This document shows, piece after piece, positions 51,696-59,970 of a DNA stretch of 64,000 nt. The position numbers were made by a program, and so were the translations under genes. Below the pieces are notes generated by a model. It did no database searches, was not told the origin of the DNA, and was given only the letters and a program-made list of their open reading frames with translations. Origin of the DNA: Thermoleophilaceae bacterium (GTDB lineage: Bacteria > Actinomycetota > Thermoleophilia > Solirubrobacterales > Thermoleophilaceae). The stretch spans positions 126,603-190,602 of the forward strand of contig JAUJNT010000002.1 of assembly GCA_030448005.1 (NCBI GenBank). The letters run 5' to 3'. Numbering within the stretch: position 1 is the first letter of the stretch; each line of letters opens with the position of its first letter.

Positions 51696-53040
51696 GGGCG
51701 ACCGGCTGAGGGCGCTGCCCCCGGTCGGCGAGCTTGCCGCGCGGCTGTCCGGAGTGCCCCACGGCGCGGCCGTGCGCGCGGCTCGGGAGGCTGTCGCCGA
51801 GGCGCGCGAGCGCGTGCTGGCCGGAGGGGAGGCCGGTGACCTCGAGCGCGCGGCCCGCGACCGGCTTGCGCTGCTCCTCGAGGGAACGCTGCGGCCGGTG
51901 GTCAACGCCACCGGCGTGATCGTGCACACCAACCTCGGCCGCGCCCCGCTGGCCGAGGCGGCGCGCGAGGCGGCAGCCGAGTCGGCCTCCGGCTACGCCA
52001 ACCTCGAGTACGACGTGCGGGAGGGCCGGCGCGGCTCCAGGCAGGCCCACCTGGAGCCGCTGCTCACGCGAATCACCGGCGCCGAGGCGGCGCTGGCGGT
52101 GAACAACTGCGCCGGCGCCGTGCTGCTCGCGTGCGCGGCTCTTGCGAGCGGCCGGGAGATCGTGGTCTCGCGTGGCCAGCTCGTGGAGATAGGCGGCTCG
52201 TTTCGCATCCCGGAGGTGGCGCAGCAGTCGGGCGCCCGACTGGTCGAGGTGGGCACCACCAACCGCACGAAAATCTCCGACTACGTGCGGCCGCTCGGGC
52301 CCCAGACCGGCGCAATCCTGCGCGCGCACCCATCCAACTTCCGCACGCTCGGCTTCGTGGAGGAGGTGGCGATCGAGGAGCTCTGCGCGCTCGGCCGGGA
52401 GCGCGGCGTGCCGGTGATCGACGACGTCGGCTCTGGCGTGCTGGCGGACGCCCTTCCGGAGCTGGCCGACGAGCCGGCGGTCCGCCGCTCGGTGGCGGCG
52501 GGTGCCGCGGTGGTCTGCTTCTCGGGCGACAAGCTGCTCGGTGGTCCGCAGGCGGGCCTGCTCGTGGGCGCCCGGGAGGCCATCACGGCCTGCCGCGAGC
52601 ATCCCCTGGCGCGTGCCCTGCGAATCGACAAGCTGTCGCTGGCGGCGTTGGCGGCCACGCTCCGCCTATATCTCGACCCGGCGAACGCGGTGAAGGAGAT
52701 ACCCGTGCTTCGCATGCTCAGCGCGGTGGACTCCGACCTGCTCGCACGCGCCGAGCGGATGCGCGACCTGCTCACGCGCCGCGGGGTCGAGGCGGAGGTG
52801 CTGTGGGCTGCCGCGAAGGTCGGCGGGGGCGCGTTGCCGCTCCTCGACCTCGAGGGCCCGGTGTGCGCCGTCGACCCCGCCCCGCTCGGGCTGGACGCGC
52901 TCGCTGGCCGCCTGCGAAGCCACGAGCCGCCGGTCATCGGTCGCGCCCGCGAGGGCTGGATGCTGCTCGACCCGCGCACGCTCGACGACGCCCAGGCCGA
53001 TGTGGCAGCCGGCGCGGTGGCGCGGGTCCTGGCAAGGTGA
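51655..53040 (+). CDS. selA: L-seryl-tRNA(Sec) selenium transferase
   Basis: A 461-residue PLP enzyme converting Ser-tRNA(Sec) to Sec-tRNA(Sec) with selenophosphate. Visible parts are the N-terminal LPPVGELAARLSG helices, TLRPVVNATGVIVHTNLGRA, YANLEYDVREGRRGSRQAHL, GGSFRIPEVAQQSGARLVEV, GTTNRTKISDYVR, IDDVGSGVLAD and FSGDKLLGGPQAGLLVG with the Schiff-base Lys. The length is normal for the family. It overlaps moaX and is followed immediately by selB with a 4-bp overlap, so the cell can insert selenocysteine. SelD and selC are not in this window. Confidence 0.95.
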   Translation: MSGSAGSKARVPAEGDRLRALPPVGELAARLSGVPHGAAVRAAREAVAEARERVLAGGEAGDLERAARDRLALLLEGTLRPVVNATGVIVHTNLGRAPLAEAAREAAAESASGYANLEYDVREGRRGSRQAHLEPLLTRITGAEAALAVNNCAGAVLLACAALASGREIVVSRGQLVEIGGSFRIPEVAQQSGARLVEVGTTNRTKISDYVRPLGPQTGAILRAHPSNFRTLGFVEEVAIEELCALGRERGVPVIDDVGSGVLADALPELADEPAVRRSVAAGAAVVCFSGDKLLGGPQAGLLVGAREAITACREHPLARALRIDKLSLAALAATLRLYLDPANAVKEIPVLRMLSAVDSDLLARAERMRDLLTRRGVEAEVLWAAAKVGGGALPLLDLEGPVCAVDPAPLGLDALAGRLRSHEPPVIGRAREGWMLLDPRTLDDAQADVAAGAVARVLAR

Positions 53041-54605
53041 ACGCGCCGCTCACCCTCGGCACCGCCGGTCACATCGACCACGGCAAGACGGCGCTGGTGG
53101 GCGCCCTCACCGGCAGGCACACCGACCGCCTGCCCGAGGAGCGCCGCCGAGGAATCTCGATCGAGCTGGGCTACGCGTCACTCGAGCTGCCCGGCGGCCG
53201 GCGCCTGTCGGTCATCGACGTGCCGGGCCACGAGCGCTTCGTTCGGACGATGGTGGCCGGGGCCACCGGCATCGACGTCTATCTCCTCTGCGTGGCGGCA
53301 GACGACGGTGTCATGCCCCAGACGCTCGAGCACTTTGCCGTCTTGCGCCATCTGGGCGTGGACCACGGCGTGGTGGCCATCACGAAGGCGGACGCCGCCG
53401 ACCCCGAGCTCGCGGCGGAGGAGGCACGCGAGCTGGTGCCCGACGCGGAGATCGTGCCCGTGTCCGCGCGCGCGGGCACGGGCATCGACGAGCTGGGCGC
53501 CGCCCTCGAGCGCACCGCGGCGGGGCTGTCGCGTCCTGACGCCGGCACCGGCGAGCCGCGCCTTCACGTGGATCGCTCCTTCACGCTGCGCGGCATCGGG
53601 ACGATCGTGACCGGAACGCTGTGGTCGGGCACCGTGGCCGGCGGCGACCGGATCACGGTGCTCCCTCAAGGGCTCGCCGCGCGAGTGCGCTCCGTCCAGG
53701 TGCACGACGAGCCGGTGGACCGCGCGCAGGCCGGGCAGCGGGTGGCGCTGGCGCTCACGGGCGTCGACTGGCGCGAGGTGGGCCGTGGCGACCTCGTCTG
53801 CGTGAGCGACTCGCCGATCGAGCCTAGCTACCGCGTCGACGCCACGGTGGAGTTCGAGGCCGACGCCCGTCCCCGGCGGGGCGAGCGGCTGCACGTTCAC
53901 CACGGAACGCGTGAGGCGCCCGCGCGGCTGGTTTCGCTCGACGAGGGGCTGGTGCAGCTGCGCCTGGAAGCCCCGCTGATGCCGGTCCGAGGCGACCGCG
54001 TCGTCCTGCGCCGGCTGGCCCCGCCCGACACCATCGGCGGCGGCATCGTGCTCGACCCACGCCCGCGCAGGCACGGCGCCGATCCCACTGTGCTCGAGCG
54101 CTTGCGGGCGATCGAGCGGGGGGAGGATCCGCAGCCGGTGCCCGACCGTGCGCACGCCGGTGGGGGTGACGGGAGAGACGGGCCCGCGGGCCGGGCAGCC
54201 GCCGAGGCCGCACCGGCCGAACGGCCCGTTCTCGATCCGTCGGCACTGGCACTGGCGGCGATGCTGCGCGCTGACGGCGAGCGGCCACGCGCCGACGGCG
54301 ACCTGGCGAGCGCCGCGGGACTCGACCCGGGGCAAGCCACGAAGCAGCTGAACGCGCTCACGAAGGCCGGGCTCGCGACCCGCGTGGGCCCCAACCTGCA
54401 CTTTGACCCCGTCGCACTCGACGCGCTCGTTGCCAGGATCCTCGCGATCTGCGAGCGCGACGGCGCCGCCACGATCGGCGGTGTTCGCGACGAGCTCGGC
54501 ACCACCCGCCGCTACGCCCAGGCACTTCTCGAGTACCTGGACTCCCAGCGGCTCACCCGCCGCCAGGGCGACACCCACGTGCTCCGAAAGGCTCGTCGCG
54601 CCTGA
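53037..54605 (+). CDS. selB: Selenocysteine-specific elongation factor
   Basis: A 522-residue EF-Tu-like GTPase with C-terminal winged helices. G1 is [19 protein letters not shown], the switch region is [17 protein letters not shown]3 is [18 protein letters not shown]4 is [11 protein letters not shown]. Beta-barrel domains include [20 protein letters not shown]. From about residue 400 come winged-helix domains ([40 protein letters not shown]) that read the SECIS hairpin. It is shorter than E. coli SelB (614), with an Ala/Gly/Arg-rich linker before the winged helices. The GTG at 53037 overlaps the selA stop (GTGA). Confidence 0.95.
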   Translation: MNAPLTLGTAGHIDHGKTALVGALTGRHTDRLPEERRRGISIELGYASLELPGGRRLSVIDVPGHERFVRTMVAGATGIDVYLLCVAADDGVMPQTLEHFAVLRHLGVDHGVVAITKADAADPELAAEEARELVPDAEIVPVSARAGTGIDELGAALERTAAGLSRPDAGTGEPRLHVDRSFTLRGIGTIVTGTLWSGTVAGGDRITVLPQGLAARVRSVQVHDEPVDRAQAGQRVALALTGVDWREVGRGDLVCVSDSPIEPSYRVDATVEFEADARPRRGERLHVHHGTREAPARLVSLDEGLVQLRLEAPLMPVRGDRVVLRRLAPPDTIGGGIVLDPRPRRHGADPTVLERLRAIERGEDPQPVPDRAHAGGGDGRDGPAGRAAAEAAPAERPVLDPSALALAAMLRADGERPRADGDLASAAGLDPGQATKQLNALTKAGLATRVGPNLHFDPVALDALVARILAICERDGAATIGGVRDELGTTRRYAQALLEYLDSQRLTRRQGDTHVLRKARRA

Positions 54606-54613
54606 ACCGCGGG

Positions 54614-55204
54614 TCAGACGGGCGGCTCGGCGCCCGCTGCCATGAGCGCTCCCATCAAGGTGCCCATCAGCAGATCGCGTAGCTCGTCGCGCTGCATGTC
54701 CCGGCGGTCGAGCCAGTCAAGGCACGCCCCGTCCATGAACCAGAGCCATGCCCGGACCGCGGCCTGCACCTTCGGCGGCGGGTCCGGAGGGAGGCGGTCG
54801 AGGAGGCGCTGGGCGGTGTTCTCGCGCACCTCGGCGATCAGGCTCTTGACCTCGCCGATGCTGGTGGCGCTCTGCATGAGCTTGCGGTAGGCCAGCTCGT
54901 TTTGCTCGACGTACTCCAGAAAGCCGTCGAGGCTCTTGGCGAGGGCCTCGATCGGCGGCAGGTCGGGATCCACCTCCGTCAGGACGGCCAGGTCCTCGGC
55001 GGCCTGGCGCAGGGTGGCCTCGAAGAAGTCGGCCTTGCTCGGGAAGTAGTGGTAGAGCAGCGCCTTCGAGACCCCCGCCTCGCTGGCTATCGCCGCCATC
55101 GAGAGCTCGTCGAAGGCGTGTCGGGCAAAGAGGTCGGCTCCGAGCTCGAGCAGCCGACGGCGCCGCTCGTCTACCTGCAGCCGGGTGTAGGCGGGCTCGC
55201 TCAC
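54614..55204 (-). CDS. TetR-family transcriptional regulator
   Basis: A 196-residue repressor. The HTH is SMAAIASEAGVSKALLYHYF, preceded by RRRRLLELGADLFARHAFDE and followed by PSKADFFEATLRQAAEDLAV. The ligand-binding part contains WLWFMDGACLDWLDRRDMQR. The GTG at 55204 is preferred over ATG 55213 because a -10 box TAGGAT (55212-55217) overlaps that ATG and lies 7 nt before the GTG. It is divergent from the DUF2339 gene, and an imperfect palindrome covers both -35 boxes, so it very probably represses itself and that gene. Confidence 0.9.
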   Translation of the reverse strand: MSEPAYTRLQVDERRRRLLELGADLFARHAFDELSMAAIASEAGVSKALLYHYFPSKADFFEATLRQAAEDLAVLTEVDPDLPPIEALAKSLDGFLEYVEQNELAYRKLMQSATSIGEVKSLIAEVRENTAQRLLDRLPPDPPPKVQAAVRAWLWFMDGACLDWLDRRDMQRDELRDLLMGTLMGALMAAGAEPPV

Positions 55205-55211
55205 CGAGGGC

Positions 55212-55254
55212 ATCCTACCGACTTGTTGACTTCCGGTCAGCTAACGTCTACCCT
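55212..55254. promoter_or_regulatory. Divergent promoters with shared TetR operator
   Basis: Minus: -35 CTGACC (55235-55240), 17-nt spacer, -10 TAGGAT (55212-55217). Plus: -35 TTGACT (55226-55231), 17-nt spacer, -10 TACCCT (55249-55254). The inverted repeat GTTGACTTCCGGTCAGC (55225-55241; arms TGAC/GTCA with a 5-nt centre) covers both -35 boxes, so one bound TetR dimer could block both promoters. A second related element (GTCAACCGGTGGTC, about 55259-55272) overlaps the plus transcription start. Confidence 0.65.
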
Positions 55255-55291
55255 CGCTGTCAACCGGTGGTCAGCAACCGAGGAGGGACGC

Positions 55292-57898
55292 ATGGTGGAC
55301 GAGGAGAGGGTGAAGTACCTCGAGCTGCGGATGGAGGCGCTCGTGGAGCGCGTCGACGGCTTGGAGGCGAGCATGGGGAGGCCCGCAGACGCGCTTTCGT
55401 CCAGGGTTCGCCCGGTCCAGAGCACGCCGCCCGCCGGTCCGGCGAAGGAGCGCCCCGCCGGCACGCCGCCCGCCGGTCCGGCGAAGGAGCGCCCGTCTGG
55501 CACGCCGCCCGCCACTCCAGCCTCCCCCGGCTTCCTGCCGCCGCACGCGCCGGCGTCCCCGGTCAGGGAGCCAAGCCTCCCGGAGATCCCCGCCTTCCTG
55601 CGCAGGCCCGTCCGCATCCGCCGGGGCGCGCCGCGAAGCCTCCAGGACATGCTCGGCGGGCGCGGCCTGGAAGACCTTCTCGGCGGTCGGGTGCTCGCCT
55701 GGGTCGGGGGGCTGGCCGTGCTGATCGGCATCGCCTTCCTGTTTGCGGTGGCCGTCTCCAACGGCTGGATCGGCGAGGGTGCCCGCACGCTGATCGCCGG
55801 CACCGGCTCTGCGGCGCTGCTTGCCCTCGGCATCTGGCTGCACGAGCGTCACGGGCACACCGACGCGGCGCTCGCCGCCGTGGCCACCGGCGTCTCGGCC
55901 CTGTTCGTGACGCTCACGGTCGGGGCTCAGGTGTACGAGGTGCTGCCGGCTCCGGTGGCGCTCCTCCTGGCGCTTGCGGTGGGGGGCCTCGCCACCTCGC
56001 TCGCCGTTCGGTGGGAGTCGAAGGGCATCGGGGCGCTCGGCATCCTCGGCGGGCTGGTCTCGCCGGTGCTGGCCGGAGCTCCGTCGGAGACGGGCACGAT
56101 GGCGATCCTGCTGATAGCCGCCGCCTCCGCTGTGGGAGTGCTGCTTCACCAGCGGTGGGAGTGGCTCTCGTGCGGTGTGTTTCTCGTGACCGTTCCGCAG
56201 TGGGCGCTCTTCCTCGTCGAGGGGCCGTCGGCTCTCTCCACCGTCGCCGTCCTCACAGGCTTCGGGCTCCTGGGTGCCGCCGCCGCTGCCGGCCACGAGC
56301 TGCGAGTGCGGGCCCAGACGATCGGCTTCTCCTCGGCCCTCCTGCTCTGCCTGAACGCGATAGTCCTGGCGGCAGGCGGCTGGATCGCCCTCGCCGACGG
56401 CGGACACCAGACGGTGGCCATGGCCTGGCTCGCGGGCCTCGCGATCTCGCACGTGGCCATCGGGCTGTGGGGCACCCGCCCCGGGCGCACCTCCCATGCC
56501 TTCGGCCTGCTGGCCCTCGTCCTCGGCGCCGTGCTCGCCGACGTTGCCTTCGCCGCAATCGTGGATGGACCGGCTCGAGCCCTCGGTTGGGCGGGGGCGG
56601 GCGTGATGTTCGCGGCCCTCGTGCGCCGCGGCAAGCTGGCGGAGAAGGACGAGGCGCTTACCGCTCTCGGGCTCGGCGTGCACATCGCCCTCGCCCTGAT
56701 GCAGGCGATCACAAGCGACGCTCCGCTCAGCCTCCTTGGCAGTGAGGGACCGGTGGGGATCGGGGCGGCGATCAGCCTCGGCTCCGTTGCGGCTGGTTGT
56801 CTTGTGTCCGCCCGTCTGGCCGAGGCCGGGCAGCGCGGCCTGCGCGTGGCCCTCGACGTGGCCGGTCTTGCCATCGCGGCATACCTGACGGTGCTCACGC
56901 TCGACGGTGCGCTTCTCACCCTCGCCTGGTCGGTGGAGGCGGTGGCGCTCGCCAAGCTCGCCTCGCGCACAGGCGACGAGGTGGCGGAGTGGGCCGCCCG
57001 CGTGCACGTGCTGCTGGCGGGAGCGCATGCGGTGAGCGTGGTCGCGCCGGTGAGCCTCCTCATGGAGGGATCGGCCCGGCTCCCAGCCGCGGTGGTGGCC
57101 CTTGTTGGGGTGACGGCGTGCGCCGCGGCGTGTGCGCGGCTCACGCGGCGGGAAGAGCCCGAGATCCGCGCCCTGCTCGAGGTGATCGCGATGGCTGCAC
57201 CGGCATACCTGGTGGCGGTCACGCTCGACGGACCGGCGCTCGTGGTGGTGTTGGCGGCTGCCGCCGTGGCACTCTCCGAGGCATCACGACGCACCGGCCA
57301 CGCCGTGGCGGGCTGGGGAGGCTTGGCCTACCTGGGCTCCGCGCTCCTGCACGCGCTCGGCTTCGAGGCGCCGCCTACGGCGCTCGTGACCGGGCTCGAG
57401 CAGCCCGCCGCCGCCGCTATCTCGCTCGGCGCGGTACTGCTGGGCGCCGGCTGCTGCGGGCGCTTGGGCAGGTGGCCGGGAAGCCTGCGTGCATCACTGC
57501 TCGCGGGGGCAGCGGTCACGGGGCTCTACCTCGCATCCACGATGGTCGTCACGCCGTTTCAGCCCGGCAACTCCGCCGCCGAGGCGTCGCTGCTCGAGCT
57601 CGACGTGCGCCAGCAGGGCCAGGTCCTGCTGAGCGCCCTGTGGAGCCTGGCCGGCTTCGGTGCGCTGGTCATCGGCCTGCGCCGCGACCTGCGGATGGTG
57701 CGTATCGGGGCGCTCGCGTTGTTGCTCGTCGCGGTGGCCAAGGTCTTCCTGTTTGACCTTGCCACGCTGACCTCGATCTACAGGGTGGTCTCGTTCATCG
57801 GTCTCGGCCTGTTCCTGCTCACCGCGGCATTTGTCTGGCAACGGATGCGTCCAAAGGCGCTGGCGGACATGCGCACGGTGCCGGAGGCGATCCGGTAG
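55292..57898 (+). CDS. DUF2339-family large membrane protein
   Basis: An 868-residue protein. The N-terminal coiled coil (VKYLELRMEALVERVDGLEA) is followed by a Pro-rich segment with two perfect-looking 13-residue repeats (TPPAGPAKERPAG type). Then come about 20 or more transmembrane helices, beginning VLAWVGGLAVLIGIAFLFAV, and a C-terminal set ending FIGLGLFLLTAAFVWQRM. DUF2339 proteins are very large, helix-packed and of unknown function. The ATG at 55292 has GAGGAGG 5-11 nt upstream and a TTGACT-TACCCT promoter. It is divergent from and probably repressed by the TetR protein. Confidence 0.85.
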   Translation: MVDEERVKYLELRMEALVERVDGLEASMGRPADALSSRVRPVQSTPPAGPAKERPAGTPPAGPAKERPSGTPPATPASPGFLPPHAPASPVREPSLPEIPAFLRRPVRIRRGAPRSLQDMLGGRGLEDLLGGRVLAWVGGLAVLIGIAFLFAVAVSNGWIGEGARTLIAGTGSAALLALGIWLHERHGHTDAALAAVATGVSALFVTLTVGAQVYEVLPAPVALLLALAVGGLATSLAVRWESKGIGALGILGGLVSPVLAGAPSETGTMAILLIAAASAVGVLLHQRWEWLSCGVFLVTVPQWALFLVEGPSALSTVAVLTGFGLLGAAAAAGHELRVRAQTIGFSSALLLCLNAIVLAAGGWIALADGGHQTVAMAWLAGLAISHVAIGLWGTRPGRTSHAFGLLALVLGAVLADVAFAAIVDGPARALGWAGAGVMFAALVRRGKLAEKDEALTALGLGVHIALALMQAITSDAPLSLLGSEGPVGIGAAISLGSVAAGCLVSARLAEAGQRGLRVALDVAGLAIAAYLTVLTLDGALLTLAWSVEAVALAKLASRTGDEVAEWAARVHVLLAGAHAVSVVAPVSLLMEGSARLPAAVVALVGVTACAAACARLTRREEPEIRALLEVIAMAAPAYLVAVTLDGPALVVVLAAAAVALSEASRRTGHAVAGWGGLAYLGSALLHALGFEAPPTALVTGLEQPAAAAISLGAVLLGAGCCGRLGRWPGSLRASLLAGAAVTGLYLASTMVVTPFQPGNSAAEASLLELDVRQQGQVLLSALWSLAGFGALVIGLRRDLRMVRIGALALLLVAVAKVFLFDLATLTSIYRVVSFIGLGLFLLTAAFVWQRMRPKALADMRTVPEAIR
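55424..55501 (+). repeat. Two 39-bp coding repeats in the DUF2339 gene
   Basis: The unit starting ACGCCGCCCGCCGGTCCGGC occurs at 55424-55462 and 55463-55501 with few changes, each encoding a 13-residue Pro/Ala/Gly-Lys-Glu-Arg-Pro module. A diverged third copy begins next. It is probably a flexible linker of variable length. Confidence 0.75.
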
Positions 57899-57917
57899 CC
57901 GCGACTTCGTGAGGCGT

Positions 57918-57939
57918 GCCGGCCCCGGGGTGCCCCGGC
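57918..57939. terminator. GC hairpin between convergent genes
   Basis: GCCGG and CCCC...GGGG/CCCCGGC segments can form nested stems just after the DUF2339 stop codon and before the minus-strand gene stop. There is no U-tract. It is a weak candidate for a two-way terminator. Confidence 0.35.
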
Positions 57940-57941
57940 AG

Positions 57942-58412
57942 CTATTTGAGCCGTCGGACCTCGCGACTCAGTGCGGCCAGCCTGCGCTCGATGCGGACGA
58001 GCCCCTTTCCGGCATCGGCTGCGGCCTCGACCGCATCCGTCGTGTCATTCTCGACACGGCGCAGGCGCCGATCGAGCTTGGCGACGTCAGATTCCTCGCC
58101 CGCGCGACGCAGTCGCGCCTCCTGGTTGTCGATCTCGGTCCCTGTCCTTGACAGCCGTCTGTCCAGCTCAGCGGTACGCCGGTCGATCGAGCGCTCGAGC
58201 AGCACCAGGCGATCCTTGTCCGCCGCCTCGCTGTTCGACTCGTTCGCCTTGACGAGCGCATAGGCCGCCGCCCCGGCAGTGAGCACGCAGATGAAGCTGA
58301 GGAGCACCAGCCAGCGGCGCATGGAGCGGAAGTCCTCGACCGCCAGCGCGGGGGTTCTCGTAGCGGGTTCCCGAGGCGGCGGATCGCCCTGCGGACCGAT
58401 TGGCGTTGACAT
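57942..58412 (-). CDS. Single-pass membrane protein with coiled coil, unknown
   Basis: A 156-residue protein. A cytoplasmic Pro-rich N-terminus (MSTPIGPQGDPPPREPATRT) precedes one helix (WLVLLSFICVLTAGAAAYAL) and about 100 residues of charged helix (LVLLERSIDRRTAELDRRLS, VAKLDRRLRRVENDTTDAVE), a strong coiled coil. No known domain. The ATG at 58412 is chosen because a -10 box TAAGGT lies 10 nt before it; the frame also allows GTG 58424. It is convergent with the DUF2339 gene. Confidence 0.65.
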   Translation of the reverse strand: MSTPIGPQGDPPPREPATRTPALAVEDFRSMRRWLVLLSFICVLTAGAAAYALVKANESNSEAADKDRLVLLERSIDRRTAELDRRLSRTGTEIDNQEARLRRAGEESDVAKLDRRLRRVENDTTDAVEAAADAGKGLVRIERRLAALSREVRRLK

Positions 58413-58422
58413 CGCGATTGTC

Positions 58423-58428
58423 ACCTTA
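58423..58428 (-). promoter_or_regulatory. -10 box TAAGGT for the coiled-coil gene
   Basis: TAAGGT ends 10 nt before ATG 58412, deciding that start over GTG 58424, which overlaps the hexamer. Confidence 0.35.
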
Positions 58429-58501
58429 CGCGTCTCGCCCGTCGGACGGAGGGCCGACGCGCAATAGGGCGCCTCTCTTGATCAACGGAGGCGGCAACCC
58501 T

Positions 58502-59752
58502 CTACGGGCCGAACTCGCCGCCTCCACTCGACCCGCCTCCGCCTGCCGGCGCCGAGCGCACGGGCGGGGGCCGGGCGGCAGAAGGGGCGGCCGCGGGGGC
58601 GAACTCGGGCGCGGGGCTCGGAGGCGGGGCGGGCTGCGGAGGTGGAGGTGGAGGTGGGGCGGGCGGGGACGCAGGCGGGGCTGTGGGCGTGGAGGCGGGA
58701 CTCGGGTTTGCGACCGGTTCTGGAGCGGCTACCGGTGGTGCGGGGGCCGGCTTCGGGGTCTCCTCCTTGACCTTCCTCACCTCCGCGGGGGGAGCTTCGG
58801 CGGTTGCCTCGTGCTCGCCCAGGTGCTCCATTGTGGCACCGCCGCCCGCGAGCGCGGCCGCCGAGGCCGCCACGGCGGCCACCTTCTGGCCCGTGGCCAG
58901 CTCGGCCGCGCTGTGCGCGCGCTCGCCGAAGGCGGCGACCTTGTCCTGGGTGGCACCGATCAGCGACTCGAACATGCCCCGCAGGTGCCCGCCTTGCCCC
59001 GCGGCAACCGCCGCCGGCGGCGCGAGTGCGGCCACGCGTGAGGGCACGGCGCGAAACTCGCGCAACCTGGCCCGGCAGCTCAGGCAGGTCTTGAGGTGAG
59101 GGCGCAGCGCCTCGAGATCCTCTGCGGCCGCCTCGCCGTCGGCCAGCAGCGAGAGCCGCGGCGCCAGCCGTTCGCACTCCTCACCCCTCTCGATTCCCAT
59201 CACCCGCTCGAGGAAGGCGCGGCGGCCCTCTGTGAGGCACCGGTTCACCTTCGTGTAGGTGAACCCGGTCATCTCGCAGATCTCCCCGTAGCTGTATCCT
59301 TCCGCCTTCAACAGCAGGCAGCGCACCTCTTGGGGTTTGAGGCGCCCGAGCGCCTGCGCTCCGTGGTGAAGGCGCTCGAAGCGCTCCGCAAGGTCGTGGG
59401 CATCCGGCGAGCCGCCGGAGGGCTCCGGCACGCTCTCGGACTCGCCGGTTGGCACCACGCGTGCGCGATGGCGGTTGATGGCGAGTGCCTCGTGCTTCGT
59501 GGTGGTGCGCAGCCAGCGGCACAGCTCCTCCTCCGTGCCGGTCGGCCGGTGCGTGAGCAGGATCTCCGTGGCGCGCTGATAGGCGTCCTCCGCGTCGTGG
59601 GAGCTTGCCGAGTAGCGGCGCGCGGTGGCGAGCATCTGGGCTCCGAAGCGCTCGAGCAGGCTGATCGCCTCGGGGTTCGGCCCCCCTTGCCCTCCCCCGA
59701 TCTTGTTGGTGTGTCCCTGCACCTGCGGCCTCGTGTCGATGATCTCGCTCAC
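58502..59752 (-). CDS. ECF sigma factor fused to an anti-sigma-like zinc-binding domain
   Basis: A 416-residue protein. Sigma region 2 (LLERFGAQMLATARRYSASS, HDAEDAYQRATEILLTHRP, LCRWLRTTTKHEALAINRHR) and region 4 (LGRLKPQEVRCLLLKAEGYS, YGEICEMTGFTYTKVNRCL) are intact. An LRPHLKTCLSC segment follows, exactly the H-x3-C-x2-C signature of anti-sigma ZAS domains. Next come a hydrophobic helix (KVAAVAASAAALAGGGATM) and 120 residues of Pro/Ala/Gly-rich tail. The layout resembles actinobacterial ECF fusions that carry their own anti-sigma module and an external sensor. The GTG at 59752 is the likely start; a TTG lies at 59782. Confidence 0.85.
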   Translation of the reverse strand: MSEIIDTRPQVQGHTNKIGGGQGGPNPEAISLLERFGAQMLATARRYSASSHDAEDAYQRATEILLTHRPTGTEEELCRWLRTTTKHEALAINRHRARVVPTGESESVPEPSGGSPDAHDLAERFERLHHGAQALGRLKPQEVRCLLLKAEGYSYGEICEMTGFTYTKVNRCLTEGRRAFLERVMGIERGEECERLAPRLSLLADGEAAAEDLEALRPHLKTCLSCRARLREFRAVPSRVAALAPPAAVAAGQGGHLRGMFESLIGATQDKVAAFGERAHSAAELATGQKVAAVAASAAALAGGGATMEHLGEHEATAEAPPAEVRKVKEETPKPAPAPPVAAPEPVANPSPASTPTAPPASPPAPPPPPPPQPAPPPSPAPEFAPAAAPSAARPPPVRSAPAGGGGSSGGGEFGP

Positions 59753-59970
59753 CGCTCTGTCGCGCCCTACGGAAGCCCGCAAGAAGCGGGTTTTCGTTGC
59801 GCGGAGGGGCGGATGTCACCCTTGGGAGGCGCCCGGCGCGTAATTTCGCCCCCCTCGACCGCCACGGTCGCGGGCGGCCGACCGCCGTCCTGTCCGGCCA
59901 AGCGCGCTACATTGGCCCGGTTTGGCGGTTGGGGGGCAGACGCGCGCGTACACCGCGCGGGCGACGCACC

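Noticed and set aside
51000..54650. selC (tRNA-Sec) next to selAB
   Set aside because: No long-arm tRNA-like fold was found; the intergenic spaces are too short.
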